A DNA stretch of 64,000 nucleotides from Symbiodinium natans (GCA_905221605.1 CAJNDS010002309.1:124001-188000), one strand, 5' to 3'; positions 9,159 through 19,480 are shown, counted from the first letter of the stretch. The notes: generated from the letters alone by a model not told the origin. Translations and numbers: made by a program.

Positions 9159-9210
9159 CAAGGTCTCCCCAAGCCCACATGGATTGGAGGTGCCTGCTCG
9201 ATGTAGGCAC
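9159..9210 (-). CDS. Exon, unidentified
   Basis: The frame VPTSSRHLQSMWAWGDL follows CGCCCGTCGTGCAG. The island also contains an AGGTGCCT/AGGCACCT hairpin. No family recognised. Confidence 0.4.
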
Positions 9211-9340
9211 CTGCACGACGGGCGACACAGAGTCATGTTGGATTTAGGGTTTAGGGTTTAGGGTTTAGGGTTTAGGGTTTAGGGTTTAGGGTTCGGGTTT
9301 CGGGTTTAGAAAAGCCATACCGGCGCAGGGAGAAAGACTT

Positions 9341-9452
9341 TGTAGCCCAGTAACTATATTTACTCAGGGTACCCTTATTTGGGGTTGGTTAATTACTTTA
9401 TAAAGGAACCTTGAACCAAAAAAAGGAAACGGGAAAACTCTGGGCTACCAAG
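9341..9452. mobile_element. Foldback element, family A (GTAGCCCAGT...CTGGGCTACC)
   Basis: Inverted ends TGTAGCCCAGTAACT and ACTCTGGGCTACCAAG, and inner GGTACCCTTATTTGGGGTTG. About 110 bp, no ORF. Other copies: 59201-59322, 49438-49549, 16481-16595, 10566-10740 (split), 51422-51476 and 44396-44430 (halves). Confidence 0.85.
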
Positions 9453-9660
9453 AAGAAGGCTAAACTTGGGGCTTGGGTGTGCAGAGCATCCCGAGTGGCC
9501 CCACTCCGCAAGCAAGGCCCACTCTCAGAACTACGGCAACACTGAGTTGAGGTTTCGGGTTTCGGGTTCATAGGGTTTATAGGGTTTATCGGGTTTGTCG
9601 GGTTTTTAGGGTTTACAGGGCTTCTAGGGTGTAGGGTCTAGGGCTTAGGAGGGTTTAGGA

Positions 9661-9760
9661 CGAATAAAGAGAGTGCCCTTTTTAGTTTAGAGGGGCTTAT
9701 AAGGGAACTTGAACCCTAAAAAAGGAGGGAATCTGTGCCTGTATACTCTGGGTCCTAGGA
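9661..9760. mobile_element. Foldback-like element, family G
   Basis: It shares GTGCCCTTTTTAGTTTAGAG, GGGGCTTATAAGGGAACTTG and CTCTGGGTCCTAG with copies at 17747-17850, 39585-39770, 41436-41555, 48388-48489, 55975-56088 and 60609-60735. Full copies carry GACCCAGGAGTAACC and GGGTCCTAG as inverted ends. Confidence 0.7.
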
Positions 9761-9790
9761 TTTTAAAAGCTCAGAGTAAAGGCTTGACGT

Positions 9791-9821
9791 TCTTGATTCC
9801 TGCAAGTCCGGACCCCACATG
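9791..9821 (-). CDS. Short exon-like island, unidentified
   Basis: After TGGTTCATAAG the minus frame reads HVGSGLAGIKN. Short, and the plus frame is open as well. Confidence 0.3.
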
Positions 9822-10226
9822 CTTATGAACCAGCAACACGGCCAACGTATTAGGGTTCAGGGTTCAGGGTTCAGGGTTCAGGTTTCAGGGTTTAGGGTTT
9901 AGGGTTTAGGGTTTTAGGGTTTAGAGATTGGGGCTCAGAGTTTGGGGTGTGGGGTTTTGGGTTTAGGGCTTAGGGTGTAGGGGTTGGGGAAATCGGAGGG
10001 AGTGGAAGCATGGTATAGGACATGGGGTTGATGGTTTCTGATTTAGGGTTCACAAAAAAACCTGAAGACTTCTCGCAGAAGCTGGTGCTTTCCCTAAACC
10101 CTGAACCTTAGACCCGAAACCCTAAACCCTAAGCCCTAAGCCCTAAGCCCTAAACCCTAAACCCGCAACCCTAAACCCTAAACCCTGAACCCGAACATTT
10201 TCTCATGTCTCTGATGTGAAAGTCAC

Positions 10227-10299
10227 TGGTTCTTGTGCGATGCGGCTCTGCTTAGCAGAAGTGGGGAGCTCCTTGCAACTGCTCCGAGCTTGGAGGCCC
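10227..10299 (-). CDS. Exon, unidentified
   Basis: The minus frame reads GLQARSSCKELPTSAKQSRI then AQEP, with a GTGACT donor-like end. The plus frame QKWGAPCNCSELGGPFTILT is also open after CTGCTTAG, so strand is uncertain. Confidence 0.4.
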
Positions 10300-10565
10300 C
10301 TTCACTATACTGACCTAAACGGGGCTTAGGGTTTAGGGTTTGGGGTTTGGGGTTTAGGGTTTAGGGTTTAGGTTTTAGGGTCCCGGGTTTGGGGTTTAGG
10401 GTTGTTCTGGGGCCATACTTAGAAGCTCTTTTGACTTAGTAAGTCTACTGAGTATCCGACCCAGACCGGGGGACCTTGAAACTGCCCCTAGATGTTGTTA
10501 CTTCTGCTTTGTTTGGTGGGGGGGTAGGGTTCAGGGTTTAGGGTTGTTACAGCCATATAGGGGCT

Positions 10566-10740
10566 TTGGCTGGCACAGTATCCAGTATCCACATCATAGT
10601 AAGGTTACCCTTTTTTTGACAAAACCCTAAACCCTAATCCCTAAACCCTAAACCCTATACCCTAAACCCTGAACCCTAAACCCTAAACCACACGGGAACC
10701 TTGAACCAACAAGGGGAAAGGGTCCCGCTGGGCTACCAAG
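10566..10740. mobile_element. Family A foldback element split by a telomere array
   Basis: The left half (TTGGCTGGCACAGTATCC to GTTACCCTTTTTTTGAC) and right half (GGGAACCTTGAACCAAC to CTGGGCTACCAAG) are the two arms of family A. Between them, at about 10622-10688, lie CCCTAAA units that are absent from every other copy. Confidence 0.8.
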
Positions 10741-11069
10741 GCTTGTAGGGCTTGAATCCCTAAACACTAATCCTAAACCCTGAACCCTAAACCCTAAACC
10801 CTATAGGCCCTAAACCCTATAAGCCCTAAACCCTATAAGCCCTAAACCCTAAACCCTAAACCCTATAAGCCCTAAACAGTAAACCCTAGGTGTAGGGTTC
10901 AGGGAAGTATATACTTTCAAGGCATAAGTCGCAATAATAGGAACCCACAACCAAAACAAATGTATCAAAGTATAGTACTCCCAAACCCTAAACCCGAAAC
11001 CCTAAACCCTAAACCCTAAACCCTAAACCCCAAACCTAGCATTGGTACGTGTTTGAGGCCCTTTAGCAC

Positions 11070-11099
11070 GGGACTCGCGCAGACTCGGGGCCGGACTTC
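11070..11099 (-). CDS. Short exon-like island, unidentified
   Basis: The frame EVRPRVCASP lies between GCTCATGCCCAG and GTGCTAAAG. Short. Confidence 0.3.
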
Positions 11100-11214
11100 C
11101 TGGGCATGAGCCCGTTCCGTAGGGTTTAGGGTTTAGGGTTTAGGGTTTAGGGTTTAGGGTTTAGGGTTTAGGGTTTGGGATTTAGGGTTTCGGCTTAGAG
11201 GGTTTAGGGCTTAC

Positions 11215-11321
11215 AGGGCATTGAGGTCTCTGATCGTTCCAGCCCGGATGCGGAGACTACCCCAGCTGCCGTTGATCCATGCCCTGTCCTCCAGTTTCTG
11301 CACGTACGGCAGACTTGGGTG
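11215..11321 (-). CDS. Exon, unidentified
   Basis: The minus frame reads QHPSLPYVQKLEDRAWINGS, then WGSLRIRAGTIRDLNAL. It is bounded by ACGGTCAG and a consensus donor GTAAGCC. The plus strand is open too (GIEVSDRSSPDAETTPAAVD), but the minus reading has the better donor and a more soluble-protein composition. Confidence 0.5.
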
Positions 11322-11385
11322 CTGACCGTCTTAGGGTTTAGGGTTTAGGGTTCGGGTTTAGGGTTTAGGGGTTAGGGTTTAGAGT

Positions 11386-11492
11386 TACATGGTCCCTTCA
11401 TATGGGCTCCGAAAAGGGAACCCCTTATATACCCCTTATATAGCCTACACAACCCAAGGGCCCATACTTCAGAACCCTTTACAGGAGGTAAG
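11386..11492. mobile_element. Foldback-like element, family E
   Basis: ACATGGTCCCTTCATATGGG begins it; it ends in AAGGGCCCATACTTCAGAAC and CCTTTACAGGAGGTAAGGGA. Inverted pieces (GGGACCAT type and ATGGTCCC type) occur at the two ends in family E. Confidence 0.65.
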
Positions 11493-11921
11493 GGACAAAA
11501 ACCCGTTTACGGTTTAGGGTTTAGGGCTAAACATCCCTACTAAGGTACGCGAGGTGGCTCAACACACCTCTCTGCATACGAGCCTTCCTTGAAGCCTGAA
11601 GCCTGAACCGATATCAACCCTAAAATACACTAAACCCTAAACCCTAATAAGCCCTAAACCCTAATCAAACCCTCAACCCAAAACCCTAATTAACCCTGAA
11701 CCCTATGCCCTAATCCTAAACCCTAAACCCTACACCCTAACTTGGGACTTTACGAAAATAGGGGGCCCGAATATAGACCCCCAAATAGTAGGATTCCCCC
11801 CACTTCCTAAACCCGAATTGAGCCCTTAACCCTAAACCCTAAACCCTAAACCCTAAACCCTAAACCCTAAACCCTAAACCCTAAGCTGGAGGCCAGGGCT
11901 TCTTAAGGCTTTCGCGCAAGC

Positions 11922-11975
11922 CGTGGTCAGGCCCGCGCAGATCGTTCGTTTGATTGGCTGGCCATGCACAGCCTT
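11922..11975 (-). CDS. Exon, unidentified
   Basis: After CATCCCACACGCAG the minus frame reads KAVHGQPIKRTICAGLTT, then possibly ACAKALRSPGLQ if the GC dinucleotide at 11921 is not the donor. Plus strand also open (AFAQAVVRPAQIVRLIGW). Confidence 0.4.
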
Positions 11976-11992
11976 CTGCGTGTGGGATGGTT

Positions 11993-12096
11993 TAGGGTTT
12001 AGGGTTTAGGGTTTAGGGTTTAGGGTTTAGGGTTTAGGGTTTAGGGTTTAGGGTTTAGGGTTTAGGGTTTAGGGTTTAGGGTTTAGGGTTTAGGGC
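11993..12096. repeat. TTTAGGG array, about 14 units
   Basis: Near-perfect tandem TTTAGGG. Confidence 0.97.
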
Positions 12097-12297
12097 TTAG
12101 AGTTGAGGGTTTAGGGTTGGAAGGACCGAGCACGGGTCCGTAGATGCTAAGTTCCTTGAGCCCTAATTAAATCCCTTCGATCCACCTCCAACTTGGGTAG
12201 GTTGTAACCCTAAACCCTAAACCCTAAACCCTAAACCCTGCGTAGGGGCGTCGGGCTACGTGAAATCGCTCGCAGGCTTTCCTGGGGTGCGTCTTAC

Positions 12298-12337
12298 ACC
12301 CGCTCCGAGACAACTTTCAGGCTCTTTGCTTCGTCAC
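12298..12337 (-). CDS. Exon, unidentified
   Basis: The minus frame DEAKSLKVVSERV lies between CCCCGATGCAG and a consensus donor GTAAGACG. Good splice signals on both sides in a 40-nt island. Plus frame open as well. Confidence 0.45.
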
Positions 12338-12664
12338 CTGCATCGGGGTTCGGTTTAGGGTTTAGGGTTTTCGGATTTAGGTTTAGGGCTTTTGGATTTT
12401 GGGTCAAAGGGTTGAGTTTAGGATTTCAGTTCTTGGGAGCCCAGGGGAATTAGGAGAACTTAGCTTTGGGTTTGAGGGTTCAGTTAGGGTTTTAAGGCTC
12501 TAGGCGCGTTTTGGCAACCTGCGTTTTGCGCAGGGTTCAGGGTTTAGGCTAGGTCTGCAGGGGGTATGTGGAGTTTCAAGGGCTTAGGGCTTATAGGGTC
12601 AGTTCACCAAAATTTCGTCTATCAGAGCGCCCGCATAGGTGACCCAATTTTGGGGGGAGCCTAC

Positions 12665-12706
12665 AGAAAGAGCAGGGCTGTTTTGGGGTCCATAGGTCTT
12701 CTCGCA
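12665..12706 (-). CDS. Exon, unidentified
   Basis: Exactly 14 codons (CEKTYGPQNSPALS) between GCCCTCAAG and GTAGGC on the minus strand. Confidence 0.4.
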
Positions 12707-13495
12707 CTTGAGGGCTTACAGAACCCTAAACCCTGAACCCTAAGCCCTAAACCCTAAACCCTAAGCCCCAAACCCTAAACCCTAAACCCTAGCCCTGAAC
12801 CCTAAAACCATGAACTACACCAGCCGTACATCCCAAACTCTGCGCCCGCAACCCTACACCCGAGGGTGGCGAGGTTGGGGGCCATGGTGGTGCAGGTACT
12901 GTCGGGGGTAGGATTTAGGGTTTAGGGTTTAGGGTTTAGGGCTAGGGTTTAGGGTTTAGGGTTTAGGGCTAGGGTTTAGGGTTTCTTGGGGGGCAGTCTT
13001 CCTGAACCGACTTGGCGCAGGCTTCCGCTTAGCAGCAGTATGTTGTATACTTACTTGGCCCACAAAGGCACACAAAAAAGTGTTTTCCACTGAGTCCCCA
13101 AGCTACAATCTACAACCAGATTTAATGCGTCTTCTGGACCTACCTATAACTTATAACCAAGGGGAACCTCCCTGTAGCAAGGTCTCTGGGAGTCAATAGT
13201 CTAGGGAATGTGTGGGACTTTTCGGTTCACAGAGCATAGCGTCTTTGCTTGACGGCTTTGGGGGCGTATCGCTTGTAGGCGGGCTTCTCGAGTACATGTG
13301 TTAGGGTTTGGACAGCTGCATGATCTGCATCTGACATCTGGGAGAGGCATCAGAACACCACGCGGCAGCCGAGAAGAAAGAAGAATAAACGTGACCGCAA
13401 GCCTAAACCCCCAAGCCCTAAGCCCAAAAAACCCTAAACCCTAAACCCTCATTGGCCCCACGCCCAACCAGGCCTGCTGCGCTACCAGCTTCTAA

Positions 13496-13535
13496 GCCGA
13501 TCGTCGACAGTTGACCGATGATTTGACGGAACTGC
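13496..13535 (-). CDS. Exon, unidentified
   Basis: AG|G acceptor (GTCAATGCAG) and GTAGCG donor around the frame QFRQIIGQLSTIGLEA. Plus frame DRRQLTDDLTELPALT is also open. Confidence 0.4.
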
Positions 13536-13802
13536 CTGCATTGACGGGTTTAGGGTTTAGGGTTTAGCATTTAGGGTTTAGGGTTCAGGGCCCAAATCCT
13601 GAATTATGAAGGCCTTGTCGGGTTTAGGAATGTACGGTTCACAGGGGTTATTGGGCCTGGAAGCTTTTACTAAGTACCCTTAGGCTCAAAGTAGCCCAAA
13701 AACGTTTAGAGCAAGGTGTGAAAAAATGCACAAACGGACCTTTGGGCCCAAGAACTTTTAAAGAAGAGTCCCTGGAGCTTTAGGGGGGAGTTTTGAATCA
13801 GG

Positions 13803-13918
13803 TTGGGGTTTAGGGTTTAGGGTTTAGGGTTTAGGGTTTAGGGTTTAGGGTTTAGGGTTTAGGGTTTAGGGTTTAGGGTTTAGGGTTTAGGGTTTAGGGC
13901 TTAGGGTTTAGGGTTTAG
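13803..13918. repeat. TTTAGGG array, about 16 units
   Basis: Tandem TTTAGGG ending beside a G9 run. Confidence 0.96.
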
Positions 13919-14819
13919 GAGGGGGGGGAGGTCCAGCACGGGTTAAGGGCTTGGGATTTGGATTTGCGGTTTAAGGGTATGGGGTTTAGGGTTTAGGGGT
14001 GGTTTAGGGTTGGGGGTTTAGGGGGGTTTGAGGTACATTCAGAGTGAGTTTCCCACCACCACGGTCACACCCCTGCGACAGCCAGAACATCGCTGGTTCA
14101 ACCCAACAGTGTGAGATGTACCCTTAGGGCTTAGGGTTTAGGGTTTCGGGTTTCGGGTTTAAACCCTAAACCTTTTAGAAGCCCTTCAGCCCTGACCCCT
14201 AAAAAAGCTTCACAGAAGCCCGAAGCCCTCCGCCCCTTCGGTAAGCCATAAGTTTAGGGTTTAGGGTTTAGAGGTCAGGGTTTAGGGTTTAGGGTTTAGG
14301 GTTTAGGGTTTAGGGTTTAGGGTTTAGGGTTTAGGGTTTAGGGTTTAGGGTGTAGGGTTTAGGGTTTAGGGTGTAGAGTGACACCCTAAAACCCTAAACC
14401 CAAAACCGCAACCCACTCGACAGCTCGAGCTTGAAACCGACCGTAGTTTTGCCCAACGTCCTCCACCCCTGAAGCCCTAAGAACCTAAGTCGAAGACGTT
14501 TAGGGTTTATGGTTTCGGGTTTAGGGTTTAGGGTTGAAGGTTTAGGGTTTTAAGGTTTTTCGGTTCTAGGGTCTGGGTTTTATAGGGTTCAGGGTTTAGG
14601 GGTTCCTTCATGTGGCCCCTTAGCTTCTTGGAGGGTTCTGAAGTATTGAACTCCCCAAAGCCGTACAGCCTTAAGACCCTAAACCCTAAACCCTAAAACT
14701 TAACCTCAAAAAGCCTAAACTCTCAAAACCAACCGGGAATCCAACGTTAGGATGGAGCCTATGGTCTCAGAAAGAAATCTTAGGGTTTAGGGTTTAGGGT
14801 TTCGGGTTTAGGTTTTGAG

Positions 14820-14844
14820 GTGGGGGGGGGGGGGGGGGGGGGGG
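14820..14844. repeat. Poly-G run, about 23 nt
   Basis: An uninterrupted G-run following TTTTGAGGT. Similar G- or C-runs of 13-40 nt occur at 20488-20505, 21088-21100, 28739-28767, 34631-34651, 36362-36379, 36773-36793, 40420-40455, 51097-51114, 53606-53644, 59479-59498, 62485-62501 and 63807-63832. Confidence 0.9.
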
Positions 14845-15020
14845 TTTAATGGATTAGGGTCTAAGGAGGTAGGGTTTTGGGGGTGCAGGGTTTAGAGGTG
14901 AAGGTTTGCTTAGGGCTTACTAGGGTGTGGGGTTTCGGGTTTAGGGTGAACCCTAAACCCTAAACCCTAAACCCTAAACCCTAAACGGCTTTTTGCCTGA
15001 AGCCCGTGATGGTGTGCAGC

Positions 15021-15087
15021 CCAGTGGCTCTTGCAGCCTTTCGGCTTCCCGCATCCTTTCCTGAAAGCTCTCGCAGAGTGCCCTGGG
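15021..15087 (-). CDS. Exon, charged helix, unidentified
   Basis: The minus frame reads RALCESFQERMREAERLQEP then LG, after GCTGCCTAG and before a GCTGCAC (GC) donor-like site. The E/R/Q-rich composition suggests an exposed helix or coiled coil. Plus frame also open. Confidence 0.45.
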
Positions 15088-15116
15088 CTAGGCAGCGTGC
15101 GGTTTTACCAGAGTAG

Positions 15117-15330
15117 CCCTAAACCCTAAACCCTAAACCCTAAACCCTAAACCCTAAACCCTAAACCCTAAACCCTAAACCCTAAACCCTAAACCCTAAA
15201 CCCTAAACCCTAAACCCTAACCATAAACCCTAAACCCTAAACCCTAAACCCTAAACCCTAAACCCTAAACCCTAAACCCTAAACCCTAAACCCTAAACCC
15301 TAAACCCTAACCCTAAACCCTAAACCCTAA
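15117..15330. repeat. Longest CCCTAAA array, about 30 units
   Basis: CCCTAAA in tandem with only three or four irregular units (CCATAAA, CCCTAA). Confidence 0.98.
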
Positions 15331-15628
15331 ACCCCAAGCCCTAAACCCTTAGCCTAGCAATGAGAAGGGGGCCGTTTTGGGCTTGAAGGTGCTTATAGAA
15401 GGGAACCTGAGCACTACCGGGAGCTTGGTACGTAGCTGTTAAGGCATCAGGACCCAGGGGTTTAGGGTTTAGGGTTTAGGGATTAGCGTTTAGGTTTTAG
15501 GCATATGCAAATAACTCTAAACCCCACACCTTAAACTTTGAAACCTTAAAATCCAAACCTTCCCAAACCCCATAATCCAAACATCCTCTAACCCCCCAAA
15601 CCCCCACACCCCAAAAACCCCGCTCAAC

Positions 15629-15667
15629 TCCAACCCCCCCCCCCCCAAAAAAAAAAAAAAAAAAAAA
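15629..15667. repeat. Composite C14/A21 homopolymer
   Basis: About 14 C directly followed by about 21 A, the same composite as at 5707-5753. Inverted composites (T-run then G-run) lie at 34607-34651 and 36350-36379. Confidence 0.9.
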
Positions 15668-15829
15668 CCTAAACCCCCAAACCCCCAAAAGCCCAACACA
15701 AGAAACGGAGTTATGGGTTAGGTTCCACCCCCGCAACCTGGACTCCAAACTCCTCACCCCGACGCAGACCAAGGAGTTGAATCCTTGCGGATCTTCACTC
15801 AGCGGTTTAGGGTTTAGGGTTTAGGGTTC

Positions 15830-15930
15830 TAGGGGATCTGACGTATGGCCCTTTGATTTAAGGGTCCCTTGTTGTATAACGCGTAGATACACGATGTATA
15901 ATGAGGACCCATACGTCGGATCCCTATAAA
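15830..15930. mobile_element. Single foldback element (GGATCTGACGTATGG ends)
   Basis: Inverted ends GGGATCTGACGTATGGCCC and GACCCATACGTCGGATCCC around ACGCGTAGATACACG. About 100 bp. No second copy in the window. Confidence 0.7.
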
Positions 15931-15974
15931 CGGTTGAGGGTTTAGGGTTTAGGGGACCATACTTAGACCGTAGA

Positions 15975-16100
15975 CACTCAGTAAGTACTTACTTCTCCAA
16001 TAATCAAGGGAAAAAAGGTTAAACTTTTTTATTCTTACTAAATGAGGAAACCCAAAAAGTTTAAAGTTCAGCTGTTGGAGAAGTAAGAGTAAGCGATAGA
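15975..16100. mobile_element. Foldback element (CTTACTTCTCCAA ends)
   Basis: GTACTTACTTCTCCAATAA and TGTTGGAGAAGTAAGAGTA are inverted; inner GTTAAACTTTTTT and AAAAAGTTTAAAG also pair. A partial relative (CACTTCTCCAACAATC) lies at 63169. Confidence 0.75.
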
Positions 16101-16198
16101 GCTCTTTTAGGGTTTCAGGGTTTTAGGGTTGAGGGTCAGGTGTAGTAGGGCAGCTACATGGAAGCATCCTGAACCCTGACTCCTAAAACCTAACCTTA

Positions 16199-16365
16199 GG
16201 GTTTAGGGTTTAGGGTTTAGGGTTTAGGGTTTAGGGTTTAGGGTTTAGGGTTTAGGGTTTAGGGTTTAGGGTTTAGGGTTTAGGGTTTAGGGTTTAGGGT
16301 TTAGGGTTTAGGGTTTAGGGTTTAGGGCTTAGGGCTTAGGGCTTAGGGCTTAGGGTTTAGGGTTG
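16199..16365. repeat. TTTAGGG array, about 23 units, with a terminal TTAGGGC block
   Basis: Tandem TTTAGGG, the last four or five units changed to CTTAGGG, indicating local homogenisation of a variant. Confidence 0.97.
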
Positions 16366-16480
16366 CTTTAGGGGCTCAAGGATAGGCACTTTTGTTGTCT
16401 GAAGGGTATACAGGCCATTCGTATGTTGGTAGCACAGTACCCCATGTTCTAGAAAGGACACCGGTATACAGGTTACTAGT

Positions 16481-16595
16481 ATGTGGCTAGCACAGTACCC
16501 ATGTTCTAACAAGGGCACCCGATTTTGGGTTGGCTACTGTAATAAGGGAACCCATAACCACAAAAAGGGGAAAGGGCACCATTGACCTACTAAGG
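16481..16595. mobile_element. Foldback element, family A, with duplicated left end
   Basis: TGGCTAGCACAGTACCCATG and CCATTGACCTACTAAG ends with inner GGGCACCCGATTTTGGGTTG. A second copy of the left end (GGTAGCACAGTACCCCATG) lies just upstream at 16423-16455. Confidence 0.7.
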
Positions 16596-16729
16596 CAGGG
16601 ATGCTTTGGAAACCTGAGTAGGGCTGTAGCTTCGAGCTTTCGCGTCTCAGGGTTTCAGGGGTGTAGTCAAACCCTAAACCCTAAACCCTAAACCCTAAAC
16701 CCTAAACCCTAAACCCTAAACCCCGAAGC

Positions 16730-16805
16730 CAGGCGTCTGTCGATCCTCTTCCATGCGTCGCTGCTCCGGAGACATCGAGGCGCGCGCGTTTCCCGCCATG
16801 TCTTC
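16730..16805 (-). CDS. Exon, charged, unidentified
   Basis: The minus frame reads EDMAGNARASMSPEQRRMEE then DRQTP. Acceptor CAGTCGGTCTAG, donor GC (CCTG|GCTTCGG). High GC at third positions. The plus frame (LSILFHASLLRRHRGARVSR) is also open, but the minus reading looks like an ordinary soluble protein. Confidence 0.5.
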
Positions 16806-17449
16806 CTAGACCGACTGGACATCTGGCCCAAAACGGGGTTTAGGGTTTAGGGTTTAGGGTTTAGGGTTTAGGGTTTGGAGTTTAGGGTTTGGGGTTTGGG
16901 GTTTGGGGTTTACGGCTCACTGGCAACCCAACCGACCATCCACCACAGCACATCTCAAACCTGAAGCCCCATCACCCCCCAAGGTTCTCAAAACTCCTAA
17001 ACCTGAAATCTCGTAAACCCTCATGGCGACCCCCCGAGCAAACACACCTGAGCCCTAAAGTCTACATCGTATCCCCTAGAAGCCCGGTAATCATCCCCAA
17101 CATCCAGCTTTCTAGCCGTACTTATGAAGCTATTAAGTCAAGAGGGCTCCAAGTAGGCCTGAGCCCTAAACCCTAAACCCTAAACCCTAACCCTCCGAGT
17201 ACCAGGTACCACCCCCCCCTTGACCCTTACACATGTACCCTAGAACCGGACACCTTTTAACCTCCCGAAGCCCAAGTTTCTGGAACCCTGAAGCCGTAAA
17301 TCCTTAAACATTCAACCCTCAACCCCAAGCCCTGAATCCCTGATCCCTACAACCCCTACGCCCAAAGACTCTAAACCTCACACTCTTGGCTCCCTAAACC
17401 CTCAAGCCTACACCTAAAACCCTGAAACACTAAAACCCTCAAACCCTCA

Positions 17450-17560
17450 AACCCTCAAGCCCTAAAACCCTAAAAGCCTAAAAGCCTAAAACCCTAAAAC
17501 CCTAAAACCCTAAAACCCTAAAACCCTAAAACCCTAAAACCCTAAAGCCTCATACCCTTG
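17450..17560. repeat. CCCTAAAA 8-mer variant block
   Basis: Tandem CCCTAAAA (8 bp instead of 7), repeated again at 17990-18085. Local spread of one variant unit. Confidence 0.9.
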
Positions 17561-17746
17561 GCTCCCTAAACCACCCTAAACCCTAAAACCCAACCCCTAA
17601 ACCCTAAACCCTAAACCCTGAACCCTGAACCTTAAACCCTAAGCCCTAAGCCCCTAAAATCCCCAACACACCCCCAACCCTGAACCCTGAATGGCAGACT
17701 AAAACTGGGTTACTAGGCCAAAAGGGTTTAGGGTTTAGGGTTTAGG

Positions 17747-17850
17747 GTGACCCAGGAGTAACCTGGGAACAAAAAGGGTGCCCTTTCTGGTCTAAAGGGG
17801 CTGAGGAGGGAGCCCAAACCCTTAAAACAAAGAAGGAATAAGGTCCCCAA
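17747..17850. mobile_element. Foldback-like element, family G
   Basis: It begins GACCCAGGAGTAACCTGGGA and contains GGGTGCCCTTTCTGGTCTAA and GGAATAAGGTCCC. Its right end is replaced by telomere units. Confidence 0.65.
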
Positions 17851-18132
17851 CCCTAAACCCTAAGGCATAAACCCCAAACCCCAAACCCCAAACCCTAAAC
17901 CCTAAACCTTAAACCCTAAACCCTAAAACCCTAAACCCTAAACCCTAAAACCCTAAACCCTAAAGCCCTAAAGCCCTAAAACCCTAAAGCCCTAAAGCCC
18001 TAAAACCCTAAAACCCTAAAACCCTAAAACCCTAAAACCCTAAAACCCTAAAACCCTAAAACCCTAAAACCCTAAAACCCTAAACCCTAAACCCTAATCC
18101 CTAAACCCTAAACCCTAAACCCTAAACCCTAC

Positions 18133-18213
18133 TCTAGAAAAGAAGGCCGAGGCTCAAAGGAGCGAGTTCGGGACCCCGTCTTCGACTTCCGTAGGGACTC
18201 GAGGCTCTTCGAC
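18133..18213 (-). CDS. Exon, basic/serine-rich, unidentified
   Basis: The minus frame reads SKSLESLRKSKTGSRTRSFE then PRPSFLE, followed by TAG that could be a stop or part of a GTAGGG donor. Acceptor AACACGCAAAGCAG. Plus frame (RVRDPVFDFRRDSRLFDLLC) is also open. Confidence 0.45.
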
Positions 18214-18587
18214 CTGCTTTGCGTGTTTGGTCCAAGGTTTAGGGTTTAGGGTTTTTAGGGTTTAGGGTTTAGGGTTTAGGGCTTTTAGGGTTTAGGGCTT
18301 TTAAGGTTTAGGGTGTTTAGGGTTTAGGGTGTTGGGTTTAGGGTTTAGGGTGTAGGGTTTAGGGCTTAGGGTTTTGGGTTTTGGGTTTTTAGGGTTTAGG
18401 ATGTTGTAAGGTTTGGTTTAGGGTGTTTAGGGTTTAGGGTTTAAAGTTCAGGGTTGAGGCTTGTGGCTTCTGGGTTTGGGGTGTAGGGTTCCACCTTCGG
18501 CTTTATGGGCTACTTTGGGTTCAGGGTCTAGGGATTAGGCTTCAAGGTGTTTGTTGCCCCTCTCTGCATGTTGCGTGTGCATGGTTT

Positions 18588-18865
18588 TACTCTCTCTCTC
18601 TCTCTTTCGCTCTCTCTCTCTCTCTCTCTTGTTGATACTTCTTTCTTACTTTCGTTCTTTCTTTCTTTGTTTCGTTTGTCTTTCTTTTCGTGTTTCTTTC
18701 TTTATTCCGTTCTTTCTTTCGTTATTTATTTGTTAATTTCTTTCTTTATTCAGGAATTTTCCTGTCTTTCTTATTTATTTTTTGTGTATGTATTTCCTTA
18801 TTTCTTTCTTTCCTTCTTTGTTTCTTTGTTTCTTTCTTTCTTTCTGTCTCCTCTCTCATTTCTGT
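18588..18865. repeat. CT and TTTC microsatellite (pyrimidine tract)
   Basis: (CT)n for about 40 bp, then degenerate TTTC/TTTCTT repeats. All three plus frames stay open through it as serine/leucine/phenylalanine strings, which is a repeat artefact. Confidence 0.95.
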
Positions 18866-19054
18866 CTTACGCTATTTGTGCGGTGGGTGGTGGGGAGAGT
18901 GCAGGGCTAGGGGGGAGTTGAGGTATGCGTTAGGTTTGTTGTTTTGCTGCATTGTTTCGTGTTGTGGGTGGTTGAGGGTACCCATCCTGACCCCTCCAGC
19001 CTACAGCCCGTACAAACCCTTAGCCTTAACCCTAACCCCCATACCCTACTAAAC

Positions 19055-19190
19055 TCTAAGGGTAGTTGCATGATCCCTGAACATCGGCCCTTGAAAGGGA
19101 GGCCCTTTTCTTACCCCCTTAAATACCGAATACACCGAAAGGGCCCATACTTCAGAACCCTTTAAAGAAGGTAAGTGACCATATTAAGGG
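19055..19190. mobile_element. Foldback-like element, family E
   Basis: GGGTAGTTGCATGATCCCTG at the left and AGGGCCCATACTTCAGAACC with CTTTAAAGAAGGTAAG at the right. Confidence 0.65.
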
Positions 19191-19273
19191 CTCCTCAGGC
19201 ACCGCTGGCGGCGCCACTGCGCCCTCCACCTCCGCCCCCGCCGCAGCATCGTGCAGTGCCCCAGAGGTCCCCA

Positions 19274-19480
19274 TCATGTCCTCGGTTCCTCCGAGGATGA
19301 GGTCACAGCCTGCACCCCAACATGCGCCACGAGCTGCACCAGGAGGACGCACATTCCAACCATCCACGCCTTGAGGAGCGCCATGGGTGTGGTGTCGGGT
19401 GGCTGCTCCGTGGCTACTACAAGTGCTGCGCCTGAGGCCGTGCTGTCATGCTGGCGTGCTGTAGTGCCCTTAGGAAAAAA
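19274..19480 (-). CDS. Possible 3'-terminal exon with a hydrophobic helix
   Basis: The minus frame reads ARQHDSTASGAALVVATEQP, then PDTTPMALLKAWMVG, a hydrophobic stretch MCVLLVQLVAHVGVQA, then VTSSSEEPRT and a stop (TGA). MALLKAWMVG onward also resembles a signal peptide with its own ATG in a good context (CCCATGG), so this could instead be a 5' exon. No family recognised. Another minus frame is open over 19152-19367. Confidence 0.45.
   Translation of the reverse strand, partial: FFPKGTTARQHDSTASGAALVVATEQPPDTTPMALLKAWMVGMCVLLVQLVAHVGVQAVTSSSEEPRT

Noticed and set aside
15497-15772. ORFs with a poly-Phe/Gly core
   Set aside because: They read through the C14/A21 composite and telomere-like units.
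248-18213. A plus-strand gene in the left third
   Set aside because: Many islands are open on the plus strand with plausible AG/GT signals, but the islands that can be identified (THN, VHFAQILGM, AGYNA) read on the minus strand, and several others have better donors there. Antisense frames of known channel exons are open in the same way (LERERAAAIGVHGCAENRQ opposite EF-hand 1), so openness alone is not evidence.
18547-19052. Ser/Leu/Phe-rich ORFs of up to 124 codons
   Set aside because: They are readings of the CT/TTTC microsatellite; all three frames are open.
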